Shown: positions 52,501 through 57,863 of the stretch, one piece after another
How positions within the stretch are numbered: position 1 is the first letter of the stretch
Layout: every line of letters starts with the position of its first letter
Source of the DNA: Corallococcus sp. CA053C
Lineage (GTDB): Bacteria; Myxococcota; Myxococcia; Myxococcales; Myxococcaceae
Reading direction: 5' to 3'
DNA: 57,863 nt
Assembly: GCF_003611675.1 (NCBI RefSeq)
Contig: NZ_RAWA01000017.1
Coordinates: 1-57,863, forward strand
Translations under genes and position numbers: made by a program
The notes under the pieces: model-generated
The model's input: only the letters and a program-made list of their open reading frames with translations
Told to the model about the DNA's origin: nothing
Databases searched by the model: none

Positions 52501-55500
52501 GCGCTGGCGCCCCGATGGCGCGGTGGACTTCCTGGGCCGCATCGACACGCAGGTGAAGGTGCGCGGCTTCCGCATCGAACTCTCCGAGGTCGAAGCCGCC
52601 GTGATGTCCACGCCCGGCGTGCGCGAGGCCATCGTCCTGGTGCGCGAGGACGTGCCCGGCGACAAGCGGCTCGTCGCCTACGCCGTCCCCGCGACGCCCG
52701 CGACTTCGCTCGCGTCCACGGACCTGCGCGAGCACCTGCGCCAGCGGCTGCCCGAGTTCATGGTGCCGTCGGCCTTCGTCGTGCTGTCCGCGCTGCCGCT
52801 GAACCCCAACGGCAAGGTGGACCGCAAGGCCCTGCCCGCGCCCACCGCCACCGCGTCCGGCGGCACGGGCCGCTTCGTGGAGCCCGGAAACCCACTGGAG
52901 GAGAAGATCGCGGCCATCTGGGCCCGAGAACTCGGCCTCGAACGCGTCGGCGTGCACGACCACTTCTTCGAGGACCTGGCCGGCACGTCCCTCTCCGTGG
53001 TGCGCGTCTCCACGCGCCTGCGGCAGGAGCTGAACCACGAGCTGCCCGTGGTGTGGCTCTTCGAGCACCCCACCGTCCACGGCCTCGCCCTGCGCCTGGA
53101 GCGCGAGTCGGGCGGTGCGCTCGGCCGCACCAACGCCGCCACGCCCGCGCCGTCCGCGCCCGTGGCCCCTCCGCGCACGCGCGCACCGCAGGCGTCCGGG
53201 TCGTCCGACATCGCCATCATCGGCATGGCGGGCCGCTTCCCCGGCGCGGGCTCCGTGGAGGACTTCTGGAAGAACCTGCGCGAGGGCGTGGAGTCCATCT
53301 CCCGCTTCACGCCGGAGGAGCTGGAGCACCTGCCCGGCCTGCCCGAGGGCATGGAGCTGTGGCAGCACCCGGGCTTCGTCCCCGCGGGCGGCGTGCTCGA
53401 CGACATCGATCAGTTCGACCACGCCTTCTTCGATATGTCCCTGCGCGAGGCGCAGTGGACGGATCCGCAGCAGCGCCTCTTCCTCCAGTGCACCTGGGCG
53501 GCCCTTGAAGACGCGGGCATCGAACCGGAGCAGTTCCCCGGGGACATCTCGCTGTACGCGGGCGCGAACGACTCCGGCTATGCGCAGGCGGTGCAGCAGA
53601 ACATGCCGCTGGACGGGGCCGCGTTCTTCGAGCTGTACGGCACCGCGACGCACCAGAGCCTCGCGCAGAAGACGTCCTGGAAGCTGGGCCTGCGAGGTGA
53701 GAGCACGCTCGTGTACACCGCGTGCTCCACGGGGCTCGTGGCGGCGCACCTCGCCTGCCAGAACCTGCTGGCGGGGCTGTCGGACGTGGCCATCGCGGGC
53801 GCCACGCGCCTGAGCGCGGCCCAGCGCACGGGCTACGTCTATCAGGAGGGGTTGATCTTCTCTCCGGACGGACACTGCCGCGCGTTCGACGCGAAGGCGA
53901 AGGGCACCATCTCCGGCAACGGCGTGGCCGCGGTGGTGCTCAAGCGGCTGGACGACGCGGTGCGGGACGGCGACTCCATCTACGCCGTCATCCGCGCCAC
54001 GGCGACGAACAACGACGGGCGCGACAAGTCCGGCTTCACCGCGCCGAGCGTGCAGGGCCAGTCCTCCGTCATCACGCAGGCGCTGTCGCGCGCGGGCGTG
54101 CAGCCGAAGGACATCGGCTACGTGGAGGCGCACGGCACGGCCACGCCGCTGGGAGACCCGATTGAGGTCGCGGCGCTCCAGCGCGCCTACGGCCTGGGCC
54201 CGGAGCACAAGGGCACCATCGCGCTCGCGTCGCTGAAGACCAACATGGGCCACCTGGACACGGTGGCCGGGCTCGCGGGCCTGATGAAGGCCGCGCTCGC
54301 GCTGCACCACGGGGAGATTCCCCCCAGCCTGCACTTCGAGAAGGCCAACCCGCAGATCGACTTCGACGCGGGCCCCTTCTTCGTCAACACCACCCTTCGG
54401 CCCTGGCCGGCGGGCGAGACCCCGCGTCGCGCCGCCGTCAGCTCCTTCGGCGTCGGCGGCACCAACGCCCACGCCGTGCTCGAGGAAGCACCCATGTCGC
54501 ACAGCGGTTCCACCACGCGGTCCCACCAGGTCGTCCTGCTCTCGGCGCGCACGCCCGAGGCGCTGGAGGCGGCGTCCCAGCGGCTCGCGTCGCACGCGGA
54601 AGCCCGCGCGGACCTGTCCATGGCGGACGTGGCCTTCACGCACGCGGTGGGCCGCAAGGGGTTCGACCACCGGCGCACCGTGGTGGCACGTGACGCGGCG
54701 GACCTCGCGAAGCAGCTGCGCAAGCCGTACACGCCGGTGACGGTGAAGGACGCGGAGGCCGCGCGCCGTCGCCGCGTGGCGTTCGTGTTCCCCGGCCAGG
54801 GTGCCCAGCAGGTGGGCATGGGCCGCGAGCTGTACGAAGCCGAGCCCGCCTTCCGCAAGCACCTGGACGCGTGCCTCGCGCTCCTGGAGGCCCCGCTGCG
54901 CGAGCGCGTCACCACCCTGCTCCAGGCCACTCCCGGCCCGCAGGCTCCGGAGTCCGCGCTGCTGGCGGATACGCGCGTCGCGCTGCCCGCCCTCTTCGCC
55001 GTGGAAGTGTCACTGGCGCGGATGTGGATGGACTGGGGCGTGAGGCCCTACGCCGTCATGGGTCACAGCTTCGGTGAGTACGCGGCCGCGTGCGTGGCCG
55101 GCGTGCTGTCGCTGGAGGACGCGCTGAAGCTCGCGGTGACTCGCGGGGCGCTGATGCACAGCATGCCGCCGGGCGCGATGCTCGCGGTCGCGCTGTCCGA
55201 GGCACAGGTGGTGCCGCTCTTGACGGGCCGCCTGACGCTGGCCGCCCACAACTCTCCGGACCGGTGCGTCGTCTCCGGGCCGGTGGAGGAGATCGAGCGG
55301 CTGCAAGAGGAGCTGAAGCGCCGCAACGCGGGTTCGGTGCGCATGCCCGCGCCGCATGCGTTCCACTCGTCGGACGTGGAACCGCTGATGCCCGAGCTGG
55401 CGAAGGTGGTGGGCTCGATGGGCCGCGCCGAGCCGACGGTGCGCTACGTCTCCGGACTCACCGGCACCTGGGTCCGCCCGGGCGAGCTGAACGCGCCGCG

Positions 55501-57863
55501 CTACTGGGCGGATCAGATGCGCCAGCCGGTGCGCTTCACCGACTCCGTGGGCGCGCTGCTGGAAGAGGGTTGCAGCGTGCTGCTGGAGGTGGGGCCGGGA
55601 CAGGACCTCACCCCGCTGATGCGTGCGTGCCTGGGCCAGGACAAGGACCGCGTGAAGGCCGTGCCCTCGCTCAAGCGCGGAAGCACCACGCCCGAACACG
55701 CGGGGCTGATGGCGTCGATGGGCGAGCTGTGGACCACCGGCCTCGCGCTGGACTGGAAGGCGTTCTACGCCCACGAGCAGCGCCTGCGAATCCACCTGCC
55801 CACGTACCCGTTCCAGCGCAAGCGCGTCTGGGTGGAGGCCTCGCGCACCGCTGCGCCCACGGCCATCGCACCGGCCGCCGCGCCGCTCCCGCCCCAGGCG
55901 CAGGGAGCCCTGTCCGCTCCCGCGTCCACGTCCGCGTGGACCGCGGCCCAAGCACAAGGCTCGGTCCCCGGGGCAAACCCGCCTGCACAGGCGCGGACGG
56001 CGCCACCGCATGCGCCCGGGCAGGCGCAGGTGGCGGCGGCCCCCATCGTCACCGTCTCACCGTCTTCGCAGGGCACCCTCGCCGCTCCCGTGGGAGAGGT
56101 GTCCGCGCGCACGGTGGTCCCCGCGCAGGCACCGGCGGCCCTGGTCCCCGTGAGCCTCCCCGCCGCATCGGGCGCCCCCGCGCGTGCGGACGCGCCGCGA
56201 GGTGACATCGAGGAGCGCGTGGCCGCGCTCTGGCGCGAGCGTCTGGCGCTGGAGTTCGTCGGCCGCGATGACAACTTCCTGGAGATTGGCGGCAACTCGC
56301 TGATGGCCGCGCAGCTCCTCAACCAGCTGCGCGACACCTTCGGCGTGCAGGTTCCCCTCGCGGCCCTGTTCGAAGCCCCCACGGTGGCCGGCATCGCCGC
56401 GCGCATCGAGCCGATGTTGAGCCAGGCACCCGCAGCGACGCAGACACGCGAGCTGCCCCTGGAGGCCCTGCCGCGCACGGGCGAGCTGCCCCTGTCCTTC
56501 GTGCAGGAGCGCGTGTGGCGGCTGGAGCAGCACCTGCCCGGCCTCTCCGCCTACAACATCCCCGTCGTCCTCAAGCTGGAAGGCGACGCGGCCCTGGAGC
56601 CCCTGGAGCGCGCCATCCAGGAGATCGTCCGCCGCCACGAAGCGCTGCGGACCACCTACGACCTCGTGGACGGTCGCCCCGTGCAGCGATTCCACGCGCA
56701 CGTGCGCATCCCGCTGGAGCGCGTGGAGCTCACCGGCACGCCCGAGGAGCGCGAAGCCGAAGCCCTGCGACTGGCCCGTGAGGACGCGGCGCGGCCCTTC
56801 GATCTGGTGAACGGACCCGTGCTGCGCACGACGCTGCTGCGGCAGGCGGAGAACGTGCACCTGCTGCTCGTCTGCATCCACCACGTCGTCTGCGACACGC
56901 TGTCCATCGCCATCTTCATCCACGAGCTGAGCCAGCTCTATGGCGCCTTCCGCCAGGGCAAGCCTTCGCCGCTGGCGCCGCTGACGGTGCAGTACGCGGA
57001 CTTCGGCGCGTGGCAGCGCCGCACCATCGCCGAGCACCTGGTGCCGGAGCAGGAGCAGTGGTGGCGCACCCGGCTCGCGGGCATGCCGCGCCAGCTGGGC
57101 GTGCCCACGGACCGGCCGCGTCCGGAGAAGTGCCCGCTGACGTCGGAGCGCATGAGCGTGGCGTTCCCGCAGGCGCTCGCCCGGGAGCTGGTGTCCTTCG
57201 GCAAGCGCGAGGGCTTCACCGGCTACATGACGGTGCTCGCCGCATGGAACGTGCTCCTGCACCGCTACACGGGGCAGACGGACATCATCGTCGGGACGCC
57301 CATCGCCAACCGCACGCGGCCGGAGCTGCTGTCGCTCATCGGCTACGTGGCGCACTCGGCGGCGTTCCGCACCAGCCTCGCGGGCGACCCGACCTTCCGT
57401 GAGCTGCTGGAGCGCGTGCGCCAGGAAGTGGCGGACGCGCAGGCGCGCCCGGACGTGCCGTTCGAGTACCTGGTGGAGCAGCTCGTCCCGGGCAAGGACA
57501 TCGGCCGCGACCGCATGGCCGACACCGTCTTCGTCTACCACAGCAACGCTGTCTCCAGCGTCGACTCGCAGGACACGATGGGCGTGCGCACCTCCATCGT
57601 AGAGGTGCCCGGCACGCCGGTGCAGTGGGGCACCACGCTGTCGGACCTGACGCTCATCCTGTCGGAGGGGCCCGCGGGCGTGCACGGCGCGCTGGAGTAC
57701 GCCACCGAGCTGTTCGACGCGTCCACGGCCCGGCGCATGCTGGAGCACCTCCAGACGCTGCTGACCTCCGCGCTCGCGAAGCCCGATGAGCGGCTCTCCC
57801 GCCTGTCGCTCTCGACCGAGCTCGAACGCAACGCCTGGCCCCGCCCCCTGCCCGTCCCCACCG
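40370..57863 (+). CDS. Giant NRPS/PKS, N-terminal 5831 residues, continues beyond right edge
   Basis: One uninterrupted frame from ATG 40370 (GAGG seven bases upstream) to the end of the window. The frame was checked at the A-domain cores, KS and carrier sites of every module. Order: C-A-PCP, C-A-PCP, C-A-PCP, C-A-PCP, KS-AT-ACP, C (cut). All five C domains keep the His pair. There are no epimerase, methyltransferase, reductase or thioesterase domains in the visible part. The start MKNVDDIYRLSPMQQGLLFH is typical of C domains at protein N-termini that follow a donor docking region; the PKS protein before it ends in an epimerase-like domain. It is the last gene of a run with at most nine bases between genes since 30252. 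Predicted action: add four amino acids, one unreduced malonyl unit, then another residue. Confidence 0.95.
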   Translation, partial: MKNVDDIYRLSPMQQGLLFHTLGAPGTYVEQVYWSWRGELDVPTLQQAWQRMVGRHTPLRTAFFWEGMKEPLQAVRRLIEPTWRLEDWTQVPPEAQEARFAARLEQDQREGFNLSAAPLLRFTLVRCGPALTRCMLSYHHLVMDGWSLPVCMRELFLTYDALSRGEEPKLEPARPYRDYIGWLSKQDRGQAERFWRERLGGFRAATPLAVDRPSAPGTEVEAYGTQSLRPGAGLSGRLATFTRQYQVTLSTLVQGAWALTLGRYSGQDDVAFGTVVSGRPPSLPGVDSMLGTFINTQVSRVRLPSDASVLSWLKALQAEQFAARDYEYVSLVDVQGWSDVPRGQPLFESLVIFENLPRRGLAPEMTARLPVDGFSRTHARTGYPLSFVVLPDATDLELQLTYDKARFDAATVQRMLGHVATLLESIVGAPEARLADVTLLTPEERQQVLHAWNDTRAEFPASESLPSLFEAQARGTPDAIALSFQGQSLTYAQLDALSNQLARRIQELGVRPGDFVVLGLERSFELVVSLLAILKAGAAYVPLEVSHPRERLALMLQDVGARLLITRERFADTLSPLVPATLCLDADWRAQLASRPDSALDVPGVGGDSLAYVMFTSGSTGRPKGVCVPHRAVVRLVRGNGFMRFGPKEVFLQLAPAAFDASTLELWGALLHGAHLVLAPAQDLSLSEVAELLRHHHVTTLWLTAALFEQMVLHHPDALATVPQVLAGGDVLPVLRVREHLARVPAQAVLINGYGPTENTTFSTTHTVRPTDTLAAAVPIGRPIANSTAYVLDATLRPVPVGVPGELYVGGEGLAWGYLHQPTLTAERFVPHPFSTTPGARLYRTGDSVRWRADGTLDFLGRTDFQVKLRGFRIEPGEVEAAVRQVPGVREAIVLVREDVPGDKRLVAYVVPAGPDTTHPSPSELREHLRQRVPEYMVPAAFMLLEALPLNANGKVDRRALPTPDASAVVRVPSRPPSTDTERRLAGLWTEVLNLGAVNAEDDFFALGGHSLRVTQLVSRVRAVFDVELPLRAVFEAPTLAALAARLDSANTDATKQAPPLVRVSREGALPLSFSQQRLWFLDQLQPDSAFYNVPGVVWLEGELDPKALEQSLRALVERHEVLRTTFPPDGDSPVQVIHATGLTELPVIDLAHLSPEARETEARRLATKEALRPFDLKNGPVLRATLLRLEPTRHALLVTLHHIVSDGWSLGVMVRELAALYRAFFTEQAPNLPPLPVQYADFAVWQRQWLQGDALEAQLDFWRQQLAGAPAALELPTDRPRPAVQSFRGASLPVLLPRAVVDPVQALAQQEGATPFMVLLASFQLLLSRYSGQQDVSVGAPIANRNRAETEGLIGFFVNSLVLRARIDSRASFRALLRQVKQSTLAAYEHQDVPFEKLVEALQPQRDLSRSPLFQVIFALQNAPMGVMELPGLRLSLREPETATAKFDLDLNFQETTEGLAGSIGYSTDLFDASTVRRMMEHYGVLLAALCARPDAPLSTLSLLTGDERQRVLVDWNATARDYPREPSLAALFSRQASLSPDAIALVQGNRELTYSQLDSLSNQLGHQLRSLGVGHGSSVALSLERSFELVVSILAILKAGGAYVPLDASLPHERLALMIQDVGANLLLTQERFTASLSPLFRSTFCFDADWRARLASKAYSALDVPGVGGDSLAYVMFTSGSTGRPKGVCIPQRAVTRLVRDNTFLRFGPQEVFLQLAPVAFDASTLELWGPLLHGARLVLPPPHALSLEEVAELLRHHRVSSLFITTALFAQLVQHEPEALANVSQLMAGGEAMPLARAREHLLHMRPGTRFFHVYGPTENTTFSTSQPLEPGTPVGGSLPIGRSISNSTAYVLDPELQPVPVGVPGELYVGGEGLAWGYLQQPALTAERFLPDPFGTTPGARLYRTGDKVRWLADGALDFLGRTDFQVKLRGFRIEPGEIETVLRQVPGVREAIVLVREDSPGDKRLVAYVVPAPLTQGTEAPTPDTLRTTLKQHLPEYMVPAAFVLMDALPLNANNKVDRKALPAPDAGSVVRAASRALETDTERQLATLWADVLKLDSVGAGDDFFALGGHSLLATQLVSRLRAAFGVELPLRALFEAPTLEALAGRIDAVRTQSLAPRAPPMVPVSRDGALPLSFAQQRLWFLDQLEPGSTVYNVPGVLHLEGDLDAAALQQALDALVRRHEVLRTTFAPGPSGPVQRIAPPAPCAFERIDLGSLSASERELRLRSLIAEHASRPFDLSRGPLFRAVLVRLEAKQHVLVVLTHHIASDGWSVGVMVREFAALYRAFTTGQTPNLPALPVQYADFAVWQRQWLQGDVLEAQLDFWRQQLAGAPAALELPTDRPRPAVQSFRGASLPVSLSSSVSSTLKTLAQQEGATPFMVLLASFQLLLSRYSGQQDVSVGAPIANRNRAETEGLIGFFVNSLVLRARIDSRASFRTLLRQVKRSTLAAYEHQDVPFEKLVEALQPQRDASRSPLFQVSFALQNAHVGALELPGLSLKLREAEATTAKFDLDLNFQETAEGFTGSVGYGTDLFDASTVRRMMEHYGVLLDALCARPDAPVSTLSLLAGAERQRVLVEWNATRSTVPVEDTLPSLFESHARRAPDAVAVEHEGQTLTYAALDARANQLANHLRSLGLPPEARVGLCVERGLDLMVGLLGILKAGGCYVPLEPAYPRQRLAFMFQDSAVSAVVTQQSLRDSLPEHTLPTVCLDSDAPVLARLSTQVPQGPRVAADQLAYVLYTSGSTGLPKGVGITHRSIVHLVRDTDYVDLRPTDCMAQVGTPSFDAATFEIWGALLNGARLAVIPRDVTLSPRALAKRLKDQGVTTALLTTALFHQVAREVPSAFAGMRYLFFGGEKADARAALQVVGAQGPQHLVNLYGPTEATVCSTSQEVAGLPADATSIPIGGPLTRMRAYVLDAHGQPVPTGVPGELYLGGVGLARGYLGQPALTAERFVPDAFSNVPGARLYRTGDRARWNAHGTLDFVGRVDAQVKLRGFRIEPAEVEAFLLQHPQVREAVVLVREQSPGDHRLVAYVVPTAPEPDTAALRAFLSERLPAHMVPSAFVSLPALPLTPNGKLDRHALPAPDARALATASTPAAPESLTLFQQRIAALFSELLNVERVGLHDDFFALGGHSLLATQLVSRVRSTFGVELPLRTLFDASTVARLTGHVEALLLSRATTSQLPPLRPVRRDADLPLSFSQQRLWVVDQLQPGGSQYNIPVAVRLEGTLDVESLRRALEHLVARHESLRTTFALKDGQPIQRVHPASTWTLPLTDLESLPSGDREAEAHRVSAEEAGAAFDLGTGPLLRTRLLRLDAKLHVLLLNMHHVVSDGWSMGVLVREVATGYAAFSTGTTPSLPPLPVQYADFAAWQRQWLQGDVLAQEVTWWKEHLAGAPRVLELLTDKPRPALRSSRGGLLPVHLPLELTQRLLSLARQENATPFMALLAAWQVLLSRYTRQEELLVGSPVAGRRHGELEGLVGFFVNTLVLRGRVHAKDSFRALLSQVRDTTLAAYEHQDLPFEKLVEELQPQRDLSRNPLVQVILALQNAPQGELKAPGLTLRPVEVENATARFDLGLLLSESPDGLRGVLEYSTDLFEHATAVRMAGHLRRLLESIVSAPEAPLSTLEWLTPPERQQLLVDWNATDVDYPREGSIPELFEHQVALRPDAIALEFADERLTYAQLDARANQLAHLLRDNGIGLDSLVGVCLERSTEIVVSLLAILKAGGAYVPLDAAYPTQRLTYMLEDAPPRLLLTTRALRPSLPVSDAVPCLFVEELRLDGQPTSPTGVRPLPRNLAYVDFTSGSTGRPKGVAVEHRGVLRLMYGAKYVDMGPQETLLLMAPISFDISTMEVWAALLTGSKLAVFPPQPPTDLELLGSVLRRHGVTTLYLSTGLFSQVVDVGLEMLRGVRQVIAAGDILSPTHTRKVIDTLGIPVTNGYGPTEGTVFANCLRVTRAEDVGTSVPIGPPISNTQVYILDAHLRPVPVGVPGELCIGGDGLARGYLSRPDLSAERFVPDPFSGRPGERLYRTGDLARWRPDGAVDFLGRIDTQVKVRGFRIELSEVEAAVMSTPGVREAIVLVREDVPGDKRLVAYAVPATPATSLASTDLREHLRQRLPEFMVPSAFVVLSALPLNPNGKVDRKALPAPTATASGGTGRFVEPGNPLEEKIAAIWARELGLERVGVHDHFFEDLAGTSLSVVRVSTRLRQELNHELPVVWLFEHPTVHGLALRLERESGGALGRTNAATPAPSAPVAPPRTRAPQASGSSDIAIIGMAGRFPGAGSVEDFWKNLREGVESISRFTPEELEHLPGLPEGMELWQHPGFVPAGGVLDDIDQFDHAFFDMSLREAQWTDPQQRLFLQCTWAALEDAGIEPEQFPGDISLYAGANDSGYAQAVQQNMPLDGAAFFELYGTATHQSLAQKTSWKLGLRGESTLVYTACSTGLVAAHLACQNLLAGLSDVAIAGATRLSAAQRTGYVYQEGLIFSPDGHCRAFDAKAKGTISGNGVAAVVLKRLDDAVRDGDSIYAVIRATATNNDGRDKSGFTAPSVQGQSSVITQALSRAGVQPKDIGYVEAHGTATPLGDPIEVAALQRAYGLGPEHKGTIALASLKTNMGHLDTVAGLAGLMKAALALHHGEIPPSLHFEKANPQIDFDAGPFFVNTTLRPWPAGETPRRAAVSSFGVGGTNAHAVLEEAPMSHSGSTTRSHQVVLLSARTPEALEAASQRLASHAEARADLSMADVAFTHAVGRKGFDHRRTVVARDAADLAKQLRKPYTPVTVKDAEAARRRRVAFVFPGQGAQQVGMGRELYEAEPAFRKHLDACLALLEAPLRERVTTLLQATPGPQAPESALLADTRVALPALFAVEVSLARMWMDWGVRPYAVMGHSFGEYAAACVAGVLSLEDALKLAVTRGALMHSMPPGAMLAVALSEAQVVPLLTGRLTLAAHNSPDRCVVSGPVEEIERLQEELKRRNAGSVRMPAPHAFHSSDVEPLMPELAKVVGSMGRAEPTVRYVSGLTGTWVRPGELNAPRYWADQMRQPVRFTDSVGALLEEGCSVLLEVGPGQDLTPLMRACLGQDKDRVKAVPSLKRGSTTPEHAGLMASMGELWTTGLALDWKAFYAHEQRLRIHLPTYPFQRKRVWVEASRTAAPTAIAPAAAPLPPQAQGALSAPASTSAWTAAQAQGSVPGANPPAQARTAPPHAPGQAQVAAAPIVTVSPSSQGTLAAPVGEVSARTVVPAQAPAALVPVSLPAASGAPARADAPRGDIEERVAALWRERLALEFVGRDDNFLEIGGNSLMAAQLLNQLRDTFGVQVPLAALFEAPTVAGIAARIEPMLSQAPAATQTRELPLEALPRTGELPLSFVQERVWRLEQHLPGLSAYNIPVVLKLEGDAALEPLERAIQEIVRRHEALRTTYDLVDGRPVQRFHAHVRIPLERVELTGTPEEREAEALRLAREDAARPFDLVNGPVLRTTLLRQAENVHLLLVCIHHVVCDTLSIAIFIHELSQLYGAFRQGKPSPLAPLTVQYADFGAWQRRTIAEHLVPEQEQWWRTRLAGMPRQLGVPTDRPRPEKCPLTSERMSVAFPQALARELVSFGKREGFTGYMTVLAAWNVLLHRYTGQTDIIVGTPIANRTRPELLSLIGYVAHSAAFRTSLAGDPTFRELLERVRQEVADAQARPDVPFEYLVEQLVPGKDIGRDRMADTVFVYHSNAVSSVDSQDTMGVRTSIVEVPGTPVQWGTTLSDLTLILSEGPAGVHGALEYATELFDASTARRMLEHLQTLLTSALAKPDERLSRLSLSTELERNAWPRPLPVPT
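43540..46730 (+). other. Module 2 of the giant NRPS: C-A-PCP
   Basis: C at about 43550-44870 (LHHIVSDGW). A at 44890-46450; pocket residues D-A-L-F-M-G-V-T-F, with no confident match, probably a hydrophobic residue. PCP Ser is residue 2078 (LGGHSLLAT). The A core at 45361-45440 is almost identical in DNA to that of module 1. Confidence 0.7.
44080..44620 (+). repeat. Direct repeat in module 2 condensation domain (copy 1)
   Basis: Nearly identical DNA to 47284-47824, with a period of about 3.2 kb, the size of one C-A-PCP module. Long exact runs are shared, for example around 44190-44250 and 44390-44460. This indicates recent module duplication or gene conversion. Confidence 0.8.
46740..49920 (+). 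other. Module 3 of the giant NRPS: C-A-PCP
   Basis: C at about 46750-48070 (THHIASDGW). A at 48120-49640 with LYTSGSTGLPKGV; pocket residues D-A-F-L-F-G-L-V-C, no confident substrate. PCP Ser is residue 3143 (LGGHSLLAT). The C domain shares long near-identical DNA with that of module 2. Confidence 0.68.
47284..47824 (+). repeat. Direct repeat in module 3 condensation domain (copy 2)
   Basis: Partner of 44080-44620. Differences are scattered, mostly at third codon positions, with a patch of divergence near 47460-47490. Confidence 0.8.
49940..53120 (+). other. Module 4 of the giant NRPS: C-A-PCP with unusual PCP site
   Basis: C at about 49950-51270 (MHHVVSDGW). A at 51310-52840 with DFTSGSTGRPKGV; pocket residues D-I-M-Y-I-A-G-V-F, substrate not recognised. 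The PCP site is EDLAGTSLSV (Ser near residue 4207) rather than LGGHS. The PCP hands over to the KS that follows. Confidence 0.68.
53190..56430 (+). other. PKS module KS-AT-ACP without reductive domains
   Basis: KS at 53200-54490: YTACSTGLVAA (Cys 4452), VEAHGTATPLGDP, KTNMGHLD. AT at 54770-55690: FVFPGQGAQQVGMG, GHSFGEY (Ser 4900), HAFH, so malonyl-CoA is expected. A roughly 120-residue Ala/Pro/Gln-rich linker at 55840-56200 stands where KR would be. ACP Ser is residue 5310 (EIGGNSLMAAQ). The module should leave a beta-keto group. Confidence 0.85.
56460..57863 (+). other. Final condensation domain in the window, cut by the edge
   Basis: Begins LPLSFVQERVWRLEQ after the ACP. The catalytic motif reads IHHVVCDTLS, with both His and the Asp kept but Gly replaced by Thr. 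The domain appears nearly complete (DVPFEYLVEQLVPGKD, then the C-terminal part), and the following domain lies past the edge. It should use the ketide as donor. Confidence 0.8.

Noticed and set aside
51280-53508. Plus-strand frame of 742 codons inside module 4
   Set aside because: Out of frame with the intact adenylation domain; the product is Arg/Ala/Pro/His-rich without motifs.
53578-57863. Thioesterase or reductase release domain at the end of the assembly line
   Set aside because: No GxSxG thioesterase or reductase motif is seen after the last C domain. The gene continues past the edge.
1-57863. CRISPR array, tRNA, rRNA, insertion sequence or integrase
   Set aside because: No short regularly spaced repeats, no cloverleaf with CCA-type acceptor and no DDE/tyrosine recombinase motifs were recognised on either strand.

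Overview
The window is about 58 kb of very GC-rich DNA, with G or C at almost every third codon position. The gene content fits a myxobacterium, probably in the Myxococcus/Corallococcus group. This is inferred from base composition, many secreted lipoproteins, a tectonin-like gene remnant and a large hybrid NRPS/PKS locus. No rRNA, tRNA, CRISPR array, transposase or integrase was seen.

Left region (1-12026). A P-type cation ATPase on the minus strand runs off the left edge. It faces a plus-strand pair: a ComF-type phosphoribosyltransferase and a Mg2+-type P-type ATPase. A minus-strand pair follows: a 65-aa protein and a GT4 trehalose synthase/phosphorylase-like glycosyltransferase. Then come a beta-propeller lipoprotein and a large M19 dipeptidase-like lipoprotein, both minus. 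A plus-strand pseudogene of a secreted tectonin-like protein closes the region; one reading frame is kept but carries three in-frame stops. The ion pumps, phosphoribosyltransferase and trehalose enzyme look like a stress-response neighbourhood.

Middle region (12135-22139). Five tightly packed plus-strand genes encode an Upf1/Dna2-like SF1 helicase with a long coiled-coil insert, a winged-helix plus degenerate PLD-like protein, a coiled-coil protein, a ClpB-type AAA+ unfoldase with a dead N-terminal half, and a small NrdG-like radical SAM protein. I cannot match the full set to a named system. Helicase plus PLD-like recalls Mokosh-type anti-phage systems, but the Clp and radical SAM parts do not. 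This is the best candidate for an undescribed system. A 30-bp segment just after the operon resembles a segment of the tectonin pseudogene before it, so a partial copy of that gene may flank the operon.

Right region (22208-57863). A minus-strand YciI-like gene faces a hybrid lipopeptide/polyketide locus that continues past the right edge. In order it encodes: a condensation-like domain fused to an FMN luciferase-like monooxygenase; FAAL-ACP-C (fatty-acid loading); a SyrP-like Fe(II)/2-oxoglutarate oxygenase; C*-A-PCP; a PKS KS-AT-KR-DH-ACP followed by an epimerase-like domain; and an NRPS/PKS of more than 5,800 residues (four C-A-PCP modules, a KS-AT-ACP module, and the start of another C). 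Proposed logic: a fatty acid is adenylated and loaded, the active C of the FAAL protein joins it to the first amino acid, one malonyl unit is added and reduced/dehydrated, four amino acids follow, and then a second, unreduced malonyl unit. Three condensation-family domains have lost the catalytic histidine, and the first PKS module has KR before DH. No thioesterase, transporter or regulator of the cluster lies inside the window.
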